Below are positions 17,315 to 26,409 of a DNA stretch of 64,000 bases, piece after piece. The notes beneath the pieces are model-generated. The model saw only the letters and a list, made by a program, of their open reading frames with translations. It had not been told where the DNA came from and ran no database searches. Source of the DNA: Terriglobia bacterium (GTDB lineage: Bacteria; Acidobacteriota; Terriglobia; Bryobacterales; Bryobacteraceae); contig JAIQFK010000031.1 in assembly GCA_020073305.1 (NCBI GenBank), positions 17,432-81,431 on the forward strand, read 5' to 3'. A program made the position numbers and the translations under genes. Position 1 is the stretch's first letter. Every line of letters starts with the position of its first letter.

Positions 17315-18645
17315 GGGCGCACCTTCCGCATGGTGCGGATCTGGAATTGGTCGCCACCGCCCGATTTTGCGATGGATCCGACGAACGCGGAGTTCTGGAA
17401 ATACGGTGAGCCATCCAGCAGCTTCAGCAAGGGCGCTGCCTGCTCCGCCTCACCCCCAAACGTAGCGGCGTCCGGCGTGAGATCGATCATGCTGGACCAG
17501 GAGGTGGGTGGCAGCAGCGTGGTCAAACCGTTGAGCGTATCCAGATCGCCCTTTGTGCGGCCGCGGAACTCATCCAGCAGACGAATCCGATTCTGTGCGC
17601 GCACGAACTCGGCATCCAGCGCGGCAGCGCGTTTGGCCTGCGGCTCGATCTTCGCAACCTCGGCCTCGAGCACAGCCAGGTAGCGGTGGTCTTGGATAGA
17701 CGAGTGCGCCAGAAGCGCGCCGGTAACCAGCAACAGCAACGCTCCCAGCGCCGCCGTGGGAATGAACATGGTTCGCGAGTTCGACTGGCGCTGCTCCACA
17801 GGCAGCAGGTTGGTCGCAGCCCCCAGCCAGGGACAAGCGCCGGCGAGCGCGGTGGCATAGGGAAGGGCGCGCCGCGACAGATCGTTGCTCACCGGATTCG
17901 TTCGCGGCGCGGGGAGAATGTGGTCGAGCGGAAGCGGCTCGCGACCCGGTTCCAGGCGAAGCTCGGATGCGGCCAGGCCAACAGCGCGGTCCAGTGGCAA
18001 ATCGAAATCCGCGGAAAAGACCGGACGCGCGGCGCTCTCGCCGTATACCTCGAGCCCGCCGCTGTCACACTGCGTAGCGGCCACGAACCCGCCCTCGTGA
18101 GCCGGCGGCGGCGCCACCGGCGTGCGGCGCGCAACGTAAATGGCCGAAGCCGAGAAAGTAAACGACGCCACTGAAATGCCGGCCTCCGCAAACCAGGCCA
18201 CATATTGATCGAGCACGCTCCGGCGCAGAATGCCGACCAGCGCACCTCCGCTCTCCAGCCGCGACCAGCCGGAGACCACCTCTTCGTCGCCGTACGGATG
18301 CATGGTATCGATCTGCAGCGCGATGGCGGAAGCCAGGTCTCGCGCGGCCACTCCCGGCAGGGCGATCTGCCGCACGATGGTTTCGTGGCGCGGCAGCAGC
18401 ACGGTGGCTGCCAGGTGAGTGGCTCCCACTCCCGCGAGAAACCGTGCGTACTCTGCCCCCCACTCCGCCGCGCGCCGCGCGCGGAAATCCGCGATAGTGA
18501 TGGTCCCCAGCACATCGATCCCGTTGGGCCGCATGCGGACGGCCGTGATTTCGAGATTCTCTCCGTTGATCTCGATTCCCACGCTGGAACCGAACGCGAT
18601 GAGTTTCCTGAGGTCGGTGAACTTACGGAGTCCAGGCATTGTCAT
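17311..18645 (-). CDS. gspL: GspL-like protein: PilM-type actin fold fused to a PilN-like domain
   Basis: 444 aa. Residues about 20-230 form an actin-like cytoplasmic domain resembling PilM (VGIEINGENLEITAVRMRPN at the phosphate-1 position; VLLPRHETIVRQIALPGVAA; LQIDTMHPYGDEEVV). A membrane helix lies near 285-305 (ALGALLLLVTGALLAHS), followed by a PilN-like periplasmic coiled coil and fold (LEAEVAKIEPQAKRAAALDA; LTTLLPPTSWSSMIDLTP). GspL normally shows this PilM-plus-PilN design. It links the GspE ATPase to the periplasmic ring. The 18645 start overlaps gspK by 23 bases; an in-frame ATG two codons later (18639) is equally likely. Confidence 0.82.
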   Translation of the reverse strand: MTMPGLRKFTDLRKLIAFGSSVGIEINGENLEITAVRMRPNGIDVLGTITIADFRARRAAEWGAEYARFLAGVGATHLAATVLLPRHETIVRQIALPGVAARDLASAIALQIDTMHPYGDEEVVSGWSRLESGGALVGILRRSVLDQYVAWFAEAGISVASFTFSASAIYVARRTPVAPPPAHEGGFVAATQCDSGGLEVYGESAARPVFSADFDLPLDRAVGLAASELRLEPGREPLPLDHILPAPRTNPVSNDLSRRALPYATALAGACPWLGAATNLLPVEQRQSNSRTMFIPTAALGALLLLVTGALLAHSSIQDHRYLAVLEAEVAKIEPQAKRAAALDAEFVRAQNRIRLLDEFRGRTKGDLDTLNGLTTLLPPTSWSSMIDLTPDAATFGGEAEQAAPLLKLLDGSPYFQNSAFVGSIAKSGGGDQFQIRTMRKVRP

Positions 18646-19597
18646 ACCAACGAAGAATCTGGAGCTTCGGGTTTTCGTCGAGGGGCAGGAACTTTACCGT
18701 AGCAGCGGCCGTGCGCTCGAGATCCGAGAGCCGTCCGTTGGGCAGCAGAGTGCGCGCTGTGGAGCGCAAGGTGAAGATCGAATTCCCGCCGATTCGCAAA
18801 CGGCCGAGCGCCGGACCGCTCCCCGCCGCGAGGTCCGTCAGTTCCTGCATGCCCTTGAAAGGCAGCATCCGCCGGCGGGCGACGATGGCTGCGACGGCTT
18901 CTGGAGACAAGCCGATAGCGGCAAGAACCGGTGGCTGGGCGGTATTCACGTCAAAGCGGTCGTAGGCGCCAAACACGGATACGCAGTCCTTCAGCCCGGA
19001 GCGCGGCACAAGGCGGCCCTCCGCGTCACGGTTGTAACCCCCGTAGTACAGGTCTGGTGTCATGCCTGGCACTGCCATTAACTCCTCGGTCTCTTGAAAA
19101 GACGCAGGGCGCCGCCTAAAAGACGGCGCGAGTGACGCATTTAATGCACTCATCTGTGCCGCTTGGCCAGGAGTGCGCTGGGCCACGATGGACGTCACGA
19201 TCTGGGCGGCCCGGTCCGGATCAACGCCCATGGCCAGAATCAGCCGCATCAGGTCGTTCGGTGGCGAGCTGTTGAGGTTCATCCTGGCTGTTTCAGGCGC
19301 CACCTCCACCAACACCTGGCCGCCGGGAAATGAGAATGGCAGAACCGGGGTGGCCGCGCTGTAGCGGAACGGGATATTGGGTGGCATCCGATTCTCCCGA
19401 GCCCACTCGATGTAGAGAATTCCCCGTTCGATTCCCGCCTCGGCCAGATATTGGGTACGCAATCCATCCACCGCGGTCGAGCTCCGTTCGATTTCACCAC
19501 GCACGGTGTTTGCGAGCGAGAAGGCAATGACAGACAACGCCGCCGAGAGCCACAGCACGGCAAGAAGAGCGCTGCCCTGATTATTCCGGCGGCGCAT
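18623..19597 (-). CDS. gspK: Minor pseudopilin GspK
   Basis: 324 aa from the ATG giving MRRRNNQGSALLAVLWLSAA. That is a type IV prepilin leader with basic residues, Gly at the cleavage site, and a hydrophobic helix (about 9-28) typical of GspK. The large C-terminal domain contains ARMNLNSSPPNDLMRLILAM, DPDRAAQIVTSIVAQRTPGQ and DVNTAQPPVLAAIGLSPEAV, the helix-hairpin motifs of the family. An ATG eight codons upstream (19621) is possible but gives an atypical leader. GspK caps the pseudopilus tip. It overlaps gspJ by 17 bases. The lack of Glu at +5 is normal for GspK. Confidence 0.88.
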   Translation of the reverse strand: MRRRNNQGSALLAVLWLSAALSVIAFSLANTVRGEIERSSTAVDGLRTQYLAEAGIERGILYIEWARENRMPPNIPFRYSAATPVLPFSFPGGQVLVEVAPETARMNLNSSPPNDLMRLILAMGVDPDRAAQIVTSIVAQRTPGQAAQMSALNASLAPSFRRRPASFQETEELMAVPGMTPDLYYGGYNRDAEGRLVPRSGLKDCVSVFGAYDRFDVNTAQPPVLAAIGLSPEAVAAIVARRRMLPFKGMQELTDLAAGSGPALGRLRIGGNSIFTLRSTARTLLPNGRLSDLERTAAATVKFLPLDENPKLQILRWYDNAWTP

Positions 19598-20321
19598 CCA
19601 GATACTCCAGCGCCGGGTCACGGTTGACGTGGACCGCGGCGGTTACCGTCACCGGTTTGAGATTCACCAAATCCGTGTCGAGAGATGCCATCTCGACCCG
19701 GATGCCGGATGGCCACTTCACGAATGTCCAGTTGGGAAGCCATTGCTCGAGATTTTTCGCGGGATTGATCCCGAGAAAAGAAAATCGGCAGTAGGCCAGC
19801 CGGTCGGCGAGGACGAAAGAGGCCGGTCCGATCGAAATGGGCAGGAAGCGCTGCGTGGGAACGCCCAGTTCGGGATCCGGCCCCGGGCCCAGGCAAAACA
19901 CGCCCGCCGAGCGTGGGCCTGAGTACGGATTCTCGTTCACCACCAGGCGCACGCCGCGTCCCTGCTCGCCCGGGATTACCTGGAACTCCAGAATCTGCGG
20001 GATTCCACGCGAGGCTTCGGAGAGCGAGTAAGTGGAAACGAAACGCATGGATTGCTCCCGCCCTTCAAAAAACGGGACTTTCATTCCGGCAGCGGCGTCG
20101 GGCGAGGGTGCCGCCACGGCAATCACCGGGATGAATCCAGCCAGTTGCTGCTGGAGAATGCGCTGTGCCCCCGCCACGCGGCGATTATTCATGAGTCTTC
20201 GGTCGGTTTTTTCGAGCGCTCCCATCCCCACGCGCAGCGCGAACAGAATGCCCAGGCTGAGCAGGCTGAGGAGCGACACCGCAATCAGCACCTCGATGAG
20301 CGTGACGCCGGAGCGCTTCAT
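19581..20321 (-). CDS. gspJ: Minor pseudopilin GspJ
   Basis: 246 aa from the ATG that overlaps the gspI stop by four bases. The leader MKRSGVTLIEVLIAVSLLSL has the prepilin cleavage Gly followed by V-T-L-I-E (Glu at +5). The C-terminal domain contains QRILQQQLAGFIPV, REQSMRFVSTYSLSEASRG and LADRLAYCRFSFLG, consistent with GspJ, which assembles with GspI and GspK at the pseudopilus tip. An alternative start 33 codons upstream (20420) lies inside gspI and would lose the leader. Confidence 0.87.
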   Translation of the reverse strand: MKRSGVTLIEVLIAVSLLSLLSLGILFALRVGMGALEKTDRRLMNNRRVAGAQRILQQQLAGFIPVIAVAAPSPDAAAGMKVPFFEGREQSMRFVSTYSLSEASRGIPQILEFQVIPGEQGRGVRLVVNENPYSGPRSAGVFCLGPGPDPELGVPTQRFLPISIGPASFVLADRLAYCRFSFLGINPAKNLEQWLPNWTFVKWPSGIRVEMASLDTDLVNLKPVTVTAAVHVNRDPALEYLDAPPE

Positions 20322-20755
20322 GGTGAGGGCTGTCCCAGTGCCACCACGTCGTCCGGGCGCAACTGCCTGCGCCGAAAAGCCTCGATGGTGAAGGTGCGGC
20401 GCGTGTCGTTGGCCATCCACCAGATTTCGAGTTCGACGCGTTCGAGGATGGGCGTCCCGGCCGTGCGGCCAAGCGGCATTTCGAAGGGAGTCACGCGCGC
20501 CCTCCAGCCGGATTGAGCGCCGCCCATCAGCGCCGGATCGATGCCGCCCTCGAGAACCGCAAACGGCGGCAGTTGCGTATCCAGGAGCAGAGCGTCCATC
20601 CTGGCACGCGCCACGAGAGCGATCCGGTCGTAATTCGTCAGGCGGGACGCGTTACGGATCGAGACCGAGATGGCCGAGAGCAGCCCTACGACGGCGATTC
20701 CCATGATGAGCGATGCCACCAATACTTCGAGCAGTGTGAACCCGCGTTGTTTCAC
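20318..20755 (-). CDS. gspI: Minor pseudopilin GspI
   Basis: 145 aa. Leader MKQRGFTLLEVLVASLIMGI matches the prepilin consensus (G|FTLLE) with a hydrophobic helix to about 27. The short globular domain (RARMDALLLDTQLPPFAVLE; LERVELEIWWMANDTRRTF) has the GspI size (about 125-150). It is translationally coupled on both sides: four bases overlap with gspH upstream and with gspJ downstream. Confidence 0.9.
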   Translation of the reverse strand: MKQRGFTLLEVLVASLIMGIAVVGLLSAISVSIRNASRLTNYDRIALVARARMDALLLDTQLPPFAVLEGGIDPALMGGAQSGWRARVTPFEMPLGRTAGTPILERVELEIWWMANDTRRTFTIEAFRRRQLRPDDVVALGQPSP

Positions 20756-21231
20756 GGCGCGGCTTCCTGGGACGCTTCGATCGGTTCGACTTCAGGCACG
20801 CCCGTCATCGGATTGACGCGCACCAGCCGCCGCGTTCCTTTTCGATTGGCGATTTCGATCCCGATGCGCGGCACCGCGCCACCGGGCAGCAACAGGAACC
20901 GGCGCGGGCCCTGGATCTCGCCCGGCAGTCTCGGCCAGACCGCGCGGATCGTGATTCCGGAGGGCATGTCCAGTTCACGGGAGAGGCTGGGGGTGGTGAG
21001 ATAGACCGCGCTTTCCTGGGTCGATATGGCAATTTCCGCGACCTCCTGCCGCCGCTCGGCGCGGTTCAGGGCGCCGTTCAGGAAGCTCACCAGCGAATCC
21101 GAGGCCGAGCGGAGCCTCAGGCTCTCCAGGCCGGAGGAGACCGCTGGAAAAGTAATGCCAGCGATCAGGCCGATGATGGCGACGACGATCAGCATCTCGA
21201 CCAGCGTCACGCCGCGGCTGGAGGTTTTCAT
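20752..21231 (-). CDS. gspH: Minor pseudopilin GspH
   Basis: 159 aa. Leader MKTSSRGVTLVEMLIVVAII has the prepilin site (G|VTLVE). The domain keeps the GspH/FimT-like RSASDSLVSFLNGALNRAER and EVAEIAISTQESAVYLTTPS. GspH is a minor pseudopilin of the periplasmic pilus. The gene ends over the gspI start and follows gspG at 32 bases. Confidence 0.88.
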   Translation of the reverse strand: MKTSSRGVTLVEMLIVVAIIGLIAGITFPAVSSGLESLRLRSASDSLVSFLNGALNRAERRQEVAEIAISTQESAVYLTTPSLSRELDMPSGITIRAVWPRLPGEIQGPRRFLLLPGGAVPRIGIEIANRKGTRRLVRVNPMTGVPEVEPIEASQEAAP

Positions 21232-21263
21232 AGACGGATGTCCGGGTGGCGAGGGGGAGAACG

Positions 21264-21698
21264 TTATTGGCTCTTCCAGCTCACGATGTCGGCGTCGAAG
21301 CCTGCACCGCCGGGCTGCCCGTCGGCGCCGTAGCTGATCACATCCGGTTCATCGCCGTGTTCGCCGGGGTACTTGTATATGTACGGATGTTTCCAGGGAT
21401 CCACGGGGATTTCCTGGGGCAGATACGGCCCCTGCCACTGCGGAAGGTTGGCCGGGGGCACACGCAGCGCCTGCAAACCCTCTTCGGTGGTCGGAAAAAC
21501 TCCCGTATCGAGCTTGTAAGAGCCCAGCGCGGTCATAAAAGAATTAACCTGCGCGTGCGCCGCCGTGACTCGCGCGGCATCGCTCTTGCGCAACATGCGG
21601 GGAGCCACCAGCGCCGCGAACAGCGCAATGATGGTTACCACCACCAGCATCTCGATCAGCGTGATACCGGCCCTGCGTCGATTTCTGCGTTGATTCAT
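21264..21698 (-). CDS. gspG: Major pseudopilin GspG
   Basis: 144 aa. Leader RRAGITLIEMLVVVTIIALF with Glu at +5 of the mature chain. The family body is intact: TALGSYKLDTGVFPTTEEGL, LPQWQGPYLPQEIPVDPWKH, YIYKYPGEHGDEPDVISYG. The last two carry the calcium-binding loop residues of GspG. It is the main subunit of the pseudopilus. It lies one base past gspF and is the best conserved pseudopilin of the operon. Confidence 0.95.
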   Translation of the reverse strand: MNQRRNRRRAGITLIEMLVVVTIIALFAALVAPRMLRKSDAARVTAAHAQVNSFMTALGSYKLDTGVFPTTEEGLQALRVPPANLPQWQGPYLPQEIPVDPWKHPYIYKYPGEHGDEPDVISYGADGQPGGAGFDADIVSWKSQ

Positions 21699-21699
21699 T

Positions 21700-22908
21700 T
21701 CACACCGCCACGTCGTTAATGCTCGTGATGGCCAGCAGCATGCTGAGAATCAGCGCGCCTACCATCACACCCATAACCAGAATGACCAAAGGCTCGAACA
21801 ACGCCGTAAAGCGTTTGATAGCGGCGCGCGTGTCCGTTTCGTAGATTTCGGCCATGCGCGCGAACATCTGATCGAGCCTGCCGGTTTCCTCGCCTACCGT
21901 CAGAAGATGCGCGGCCAGAGGCGGGAATACGGCCGCTTTGCGGATGGGCACGGCGATGCCTTCGCCTCGCTTGACGCCTTGCGCCACTTCGCCCAGCGCG
22001 CCCGCAATCTTTCGGTTGTTCAAAATGGCCGCAGCGATGCCGATTGACTGCACCAGCGGCACGCTGTTGGCTACCAGCGTCGCCATCGCCCGCGCAAACC
22101 GCGCCGTCTCCGCCTTGCGGAGCGCATCGCCCAGCAGCGGCACCCGCAGGCGTAACGCGTCCCACCATAGCCGTCCAGCCGCGGTTTGAATGTACGCCCG
22201 CAAAGCCACCGCGGTGACCAGTAATCCCGATGCCGCCATCCACCAGTATGCCTGTACCACCTTACTCACTTCGAGCAGGATCATCGTCGGGACCGGAATC
22301 TTCAGGTGCGAATCCGCAAACACCGAGGCGAACCGCGGCACCACAAAATTCAGCAGCACGAAAATGGATCCTAAGCCCACCAGCGCCAGCAGCGACGGGT
22401 AGATCATCGACGAGATGATGTAGTTGCGCAGTTCGTCGCGCGAGCGCTCGAAATCCGCCAGCCGCTCGAACACCGCAGCCAGGCTTCCGCTGGCTTCGCC
22501 GGCACGCACCATGTTGATGAACAGATCCGAGAAGTAATCGGGATGAACGGCCAAGCTGTCCGCCAGGGATTTGCCGCCTTTGAGCACGCGCAGGATATCG
22601 AGAACGACGAAGCGGAAATGGGGGTGCTCGGTCAACTCGCCGGTAATGCTGAGGGCGCGATCGACCGGAATTCCCGCGTTGAGCAGCGTCGACAATTCCT
22701 GCGTGAAGAACAGAACGTCGCGATGCCGGCCGACGACAAATGCCGGCAGCTTCAGTTCGAACGCCTTCTTCTGCTCGACGCCGACGTAGATGGGAGTCAG
22801 CCCCTGCTTGCGCAGCTCGCGCGCGACCGTCTTATCGCTCTCCGCGGTCAAGCTGCCGGTACGCAGCTTGCCATCGCCGGCCACCGCGCGAAAGAAGAAG
22901 GTGGCCAT
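21700..22908 (-). CDS. gspF: T2SS inner-membrane platform protein GspF
   Basis: 402 aa. Two cytoplasmic T2SSF domains (about 65-190 and 265-390; FTQELSTLLNAGIPVDRALS and FARAMATLVANSVPLVQSIG) separated by membrane helices (about 165-190, 215-235) and one C-terminal helix (PLVILVMGVMVGALILSMLL). GspF links the GspE ATPase to the pseudopilus. Its ATG overlaps the gspE stop by one base. Confidence 0.95.
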   Translation of the reverse strand: MATFFFRAVAGDGKLRTGSLTAESDKTVARELRKQGLTPIYVGVEQKKAFELKLPAFVVGRHRDVLFFTQELSTLLNAGIPVDRALSITGELTEHPHFRFVVLDILRVLKGGKSLADSLAVHPDYFSDLFINMVRAGEASGSLAAVFERLADFERSRDELRNYIISSMIYPSLLALVGLGSIFVLLNFVVPRFASVFADSHLKIPVPTMILLEVSKVVQAYWWMAASGLLVTAVALRAYIQTAAGRLWWDALRLRVPLLGDALRKAETARFARAMATLVANSVPLVQSIGIAAAILNNRKIAGALGEVAQGVKRGEGIAVPIRKAAVFPPLAAHLLTVGEETGRLDQMFARMAEIYETDTRAAIKRFTALFEPLVILVMGVMVGALILSMLLAITSINDVAV

Positions 22909-24596
22909 CAGAACTCCTGGGTGACGCGTATCACTTCTTGGACCGTGGTCAGGCCGTCGCGCACTTTCAGCCAGCCGTCTTCTCTCAGGTTGCGCATGTC
23001 GTTGCGGCGGGCTGCGCCGGTGATCTGCGAAGCGTCCTCATGGTCCATGATGCGTTTGCGGATTTCGTCGTCCAGTTCCATCAGCTCGAAGATGCCTAAA
23101 CGGCCGGTGTAGCCTGTGCCGGAACAATGCTCGCAACCGGCGCCGCGGAAGGTCTCGATGGATTCGCCCTCGGGCGAAATAGCCTTACCGGCAGGGGTTT
23201 TGCAGTGCCGGCAGATCATACGCACCAGCCGCTGCGCCAGTACGCCCACCAGGGACGAAGTGATGAGGTAATTTTCCACGCCCATGTCGGTGAGCCGGGT
23301 GATGGCGCTGGGCGCGTCGTTGGTATGCAGCGTGGAATAAACAAAGTGGCCGGTCAAGGCAGCGCGAATCGCGATGTCGGCGGTTTCCCGGTCACGGATT
23401 TCGCCCACCATGATGACATCCGGGTCCTGCCGCACGATATGGCGGAGCCCGGCGGCAAAGGTCAGTCCGATGGCCGGATTGACGTGAATCTGGTTGATGC
23501 CGTCCATCTGGTACTCGACCGGGTCCTCGATGGTGATGATCTTCTTGTCGGGAATATTGATGCGCTTGAGCGCGGAATAGAGGGTGGTCGACTTGCCGCT
23601 TCCCGTAGGCCCCGTGACCAGGAAGATTCCGTGCGGCAGCTCGGTGTAGTGCTCCATGCGGGCCAGCATGTGGTCGTCGAAACCCAGCCGGCGCAGATCG
23701 TAAAAATCCCCGGCCGAACGGTCGAGCAGACGCATCACCACGCTTTCCCCGAAGAGCGTGGGGAGGGTGGAAACGCGCAGATCTACTTCGCGGCCCAGGA
23801 TCTTGAGTTTGATGCGTCCGTCCTGCGGCAGGCGCCGCTCGGCGATGTTCAGCTTGGCCATCAGCTTCAGGCGCGAAACGATCGCGGCCTTCAGCTCGCG
23901 CGGCGGCGGCTCCTGGTTGAACAGCACGCCGTCAATGCGGTAGCGCACGCGAAACTCTTTTTCGAATGGTTCAATGTGGATGTCGCTCGCGCGCTTTTCC
24001 ACCGCCTGGGCGATCATGGCGTTGACCAGCCGGATGACCGGCGCCTCGCTCGCCATGTCGCGCAGGTGCTCGAGGTTTTCGCCGGCTTCGGCGGAGTCGA
24101 ACTCGCCTCCAAACGGCTGCTGCTGCTCCGATTCGCCGTAGTACTTGTCGATGGCGTCGAGGACTTCCTGCTCGCCGGCCAGCGCCGTCTTCACTTTGAG
24201 GCCACAGAAACCCCGAACCGCCGAAATCGTCTCAAAATCGAGCGGGTCGGCCATCGCCAGAGTGACCGCGGAATCGTCCAGCGCTACCGGAATAAAGTGG
24301 CATTGCCGCATGAACCGAGGCGAGAGGCCCTCAATCTCCGGAGCTGCGGGTGGCGGCGAGTCGAGTGAAGCCAGAGGTACCGAGAGCTGCTCGCAGAGCG
24401 CGGCCAGCACGTCGCGCATGGCGATGAAGCCGAGATCGACCAGGATTTTGCCCAGCTTGTCGCCGCGCTCGCGTTGAATCTCGAGCGCGCGATCCAGATC
24501 TTCGCGCTCGATCTGGCGCCGTTCAATCAACATTTCACCCAGACGGGCGGGCCGGCGGGGTGGATCGACGACGCTGGGCGCGGAAGAGGCGCTCAT
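22908..24596 (-). CDS. gspE: T2SS ATPase GspE
   Basis: 562 aa. An N-terminal GspE_N/MshEN-like domain (about 20-150; LGEMLIERRQIEREDLDRAL) precedes the AAA-type core (about 190-560). Visible are the Walker A LVTGPTGSGKSTTLYSALKR, Asp box ITIEDPVEYQMDGINQIHVN, Walker B DPDVIMVGEIRDRETADIAI, and a His box near HFVYSTLHTNDAPSAI. The four-cysteine zinc site reads CRHC...CEHC. The enzyme hydrolyses ATP to assemble the pseudopilus. It is preceded by a secreted unknown (one base away), and the sigma/anti-sigma pair lies further upstream on the same strand. Confidence 0.96.
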   Translation of the reverse strand: MSASSAPSVVDPPRRPARLGEMLIERRQIEREDLDRALEIQRERGDKLGKILVDLGFIAMRDVLAALCEQLSVPLASLDSPPPAAPEIEGLSPRFMRQCHFIPVALDDSAVTLAMADPLDFETISAVRGFCGLKVKTALAGEQEVLDAIDKYYGESEQQQPFGGEFDSAEAGENLEHLRDMASEAPVIRLVNAMIAQAVEKRASDIHIEPFEKEFRVRYRIDGVLFNQEPPPRELKAAIVSRLKLMAKLNIAERRLPQDGRIKLKILGREVDLRVSTLPTLFGESVVMRLLDRSAGDFYDLRRLGFDDHMLARMEHYTELPHGIFLVTGPTGSGKSTTLYSALKRINIPDKKIITIEDPVEYQMDGINQIHVNPAIGLTFAAGLRHIVRQDPDVIMVGEIRDRETADIAIRAALTGHFVYSTLHTNDAPSAITRLTDMGVENYLITSSLVGVLAQRLVRMICRHCKTPAGKAISPEGESIETFRGAGCEHCSGTGYTGRLGIFELMELDDEIRKRIMDHEDASQITGAARRNDMRNLREDGWLKVRDGLTTVQEVIRVTQEF

Positions 24597-25148
24597 CTAT
24601 AACTCTTCGACGCGGATGATGGAGTCGAGGGACGACCGGCTGGCCCGGCCGAGCTGCACATCCAGCAGTTTCTGGCGTTGCGCCTGCATGATGATCTGCG
24701 AAGGCAGGCCGCTGGTGTCCTCCCACTTGGTGAAGTAGACCAAGGACACGCCCAGCACGATGTTCTCGTTGGCGGGAACGCCATCAAGCGAAGACGCCAT
24801 GTCGAGCATCGCTTCCCGCATGGTCTGTTTGAGGACCGGGACCCGCTGCAGTTTCTTCGCGTGTACCTTCACCACGTAGTCTTTCGGGATCTTTTGCAGA
24901 AAAGGAGTGATGTTGGTGGTCACCATCAGATCCAGCTCCGCGGTGAAAACGGCGCCGCAGCCCTCCAGATAAACGCCGCGCGTGGTGCCAAGCAGATCGA
25001 AAGGAGATTCGCTGCTGGTGGTGACAATACGCTTGTCAAAACTCTGTTCCATGGCATGGATGGCCGTGAGACCCACGCGCGGGCCCTGGGCGGCCGCCGT
25101 CGCCACGGCCGCGGCCAGCAGGATCGAACAGATCGCGATCCGCTTCAC
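24597..25148 (-). CDS. Secreted protein of unknown function upstream of gspE
   Basis: 183 aa with signal peptide MKRIAICSILLAAAVATAAA. The mature protein contains FDKRIVTTSSESPFDLLGTT, VYLEGCGAVFTAELDLMVTT and KVHAKKLQRVPVLKQTMREA, suggesting one compact alpha/beta domain with a single cysteine. The length, leader and context (between an anti-sigma gene and gspE) point to an extracytoplasmic sensor or output protein of this system. That is inference. Overlaps the anti-sigma stop by four bases. Confidence 0.75.
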   Translation of the reverse strand: MKRIAICSILLAAAVATAAAQGPRVGLTAIHAMEQSFDKRIVTTSSESPFDLLGTTRGVYLEGCGAVFTAELDLMVTTNITPFLQKIPKDYVVKVHAKKLQRVPVLKQTMREAMLDMASSLDGVPANENIVLGVSLVYFTKWEDTSGLPSQIIMQAQRQKLLDVQLGRASRSSLDSIIRVEEL

Positions 25149-25732
25149 TTCGGCTCCTCCAGGCGAGCGGACAGAATCTCGCGGACGTTGTACCGCTTCT
25201 GCAGCACTGCGATGCTCTCGGAGACGTTTACCATATCCGCCCGCCGCTGTTCGTCGAACCGCTGTTCGGCCGCTTGGAGCAACTCGGCGGTCTTGCGGGC
25301 CTGGCGAGCTTCGCTTTCCGCGACGGCTTTCTGAACCGCGGCAGCAGCACGTTCCGAGATCTGCTGCTCGATTTTTGCCGTATCGGTAACCGGCGCCGGA
25401 ACGGCTGCCGCCGGACGGAAGAAGGCAACCGTCACCAGCGCCGCCGACAGCATCGCGGCCGACGCAAAGCCGAGCTTTGCCGAGGATCCCCAGAAGGCGT
25501 GCCAGGCGCGGCGTACCGGCGACGGCTCGAAGACCTTGTCGGAAACAAACCCGATGCGCTGCGGGACTTCCTCATCGCGCAACGCCAGCAGTGTCGAGTG
25601 CGTGAGACGCAGCCGTTCCAGATCGTCGTGGCAATGGGAGCAACCGCGCACGTGCTGGTCCACCTGGCGGCGGTCGGTTTCCGCCAGCTCCCCGAAAAGG
25701 TAATCGCGTAAATCGAATGGCGAGCAACTCAT
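25145..25732 (-). CDS. Zinc-finger anti-sigma factor
   Basis: 195 aa from MSCSPFDLRDYLFGELAETD. The N-terminal HxxxCxxC zinc-binding anti-sigma motif is DQHVRGCSHCHDDL (His then Cys-x2-Cys, with an extra His). One membrane helix occupies about 90-110 (ASAAMLSAALVTVAFFRP). The periplasmic C-terminus is a charged coiled coil (QISERAAAAVQKAVAESEAR). It should hold the sigma factor at the membrane until a signal releases it. The sigma gene overlaps it by four bases (25729-25732), a standard pair. A start 30 codons upstream would lie in the sigma gene and is rejected. Confidence 0.9.
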   Translation of the reverse strand: MSCSPFDLRDYLFGELAETDRRQVDQHVRGCSHCHDDLERLRLTHSTLLALRDEEVPQRIGFVSDKVFEPSPVRRAWHAFWGSSAKLGFASAAMLSAALVTVAFFRPAAAVPAPVTDTAKIEQQISERAAAAVQKAVAESEARQARKTAELLQAAEQRFDEQRRADMVNVSESIAVLQKRYNVREILSARLEEPK

Positions 25733-26352
25733 GTAACACCTCTGCTTTTGAGTGGAGCCAGTTGGGCCTTGAGCACGTCCAGCGCGGTGTAGAGCCGCGA
25801 TTTGACCGTCGAAACCGGGCAATCCAGGATCTCGGCCATCTCTTCGAACTTGAACCCCTGATAGATCTTCAAGATCACGGCTTCCCGCTGTTCTGGAATG
25901 AGCTTGCCCAGGGCCGTGGTTACGGCGATGGATAGCTCGATGGGAAACGCTGCCGTGCCCCTGGCCGGAATGTCGTCACCCGGGAACTCGGCCTGACCCA
26001 GAACTTCCCCCTCCGGACGGCGCTTGCGAAACGCGGAAAATGCTTCGTTATGCGCAATGCGAAACAGCCATGGCGCGAAGCGCGCGGGATCGTCCAGTTT
26101 CCGCAAATTCTGATAGGCCTTCAAGAAGACGTCCTGGCTGAGGTCGAGGGCTTCCTCCCGTTCCCCGACGATTCGCAATAGGTAGTTGTAGACACGCTTT
26201 TCCCATCGGGAAATCAAGAGGTTATAAGCCTCCACTTCCCCCTGGCGCGCCCTGCCTATCAGGTCGGCGTCCTCAACCGCCCGAAAAATCAATGCACAGG
26301 CTCCTTGTGGAATGACGCTCCGCGAGCGGAAAAAGTCTGCACGCGACTTCAC
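25729..26352 (-). CDS. ECF-type RNA polymerase sigma factor
   Basis: 207 aa from a GTG. Region 2 reads LIGRARQGEVEAYNLLISRW and RVYNYLLRIVGEREEALDLS-QDVFLKAYQNLRKL; region 4 has IPEQREAVILKIYQGFKFEE and DCPVSTVKSRLYTALDVLKA. The linker is long and Ser/Pro-poor. It directs RNA polymerase to a private promoter set. Because it heads the gsp gene run, the T2SS is a likely target, together with its own promoter. The exact start is uncertain: the first 23 residues before ALIFRAVEDADLIGRA have little family similarity. Confidence 0.9.
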   Translation of the reverse strand: MKSRADFFRSRSVIPQGACALIFRAVEDADLIGRARQGEVEAYNLLISRWEKRVYNYLLRIVGEREEALDLSQDVFLKAYQNLRKLDDPARFAPWLFRIAHNEAFSAFRKRRPEGEVLGQAEFPGDDIPARGTAAFPIELSIAVTTALGKLIPEQREAVILKIYQGFKFEEMAEILDCPVSTVKSRLYTALDVLKAQLAPLKSRGVT

Positions 26353-26409
26353 TTAGTGTAGCGCTTGGGCGCTTGGCGAAGGACGGTCCGTTGGACGTAC
26401 ACCCCCGGT

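Noticed and set aside
23127..24368. 413-codon open frame on the + strand
   Set aside because: Antisense to gspE, which carries all ATPase motifs.
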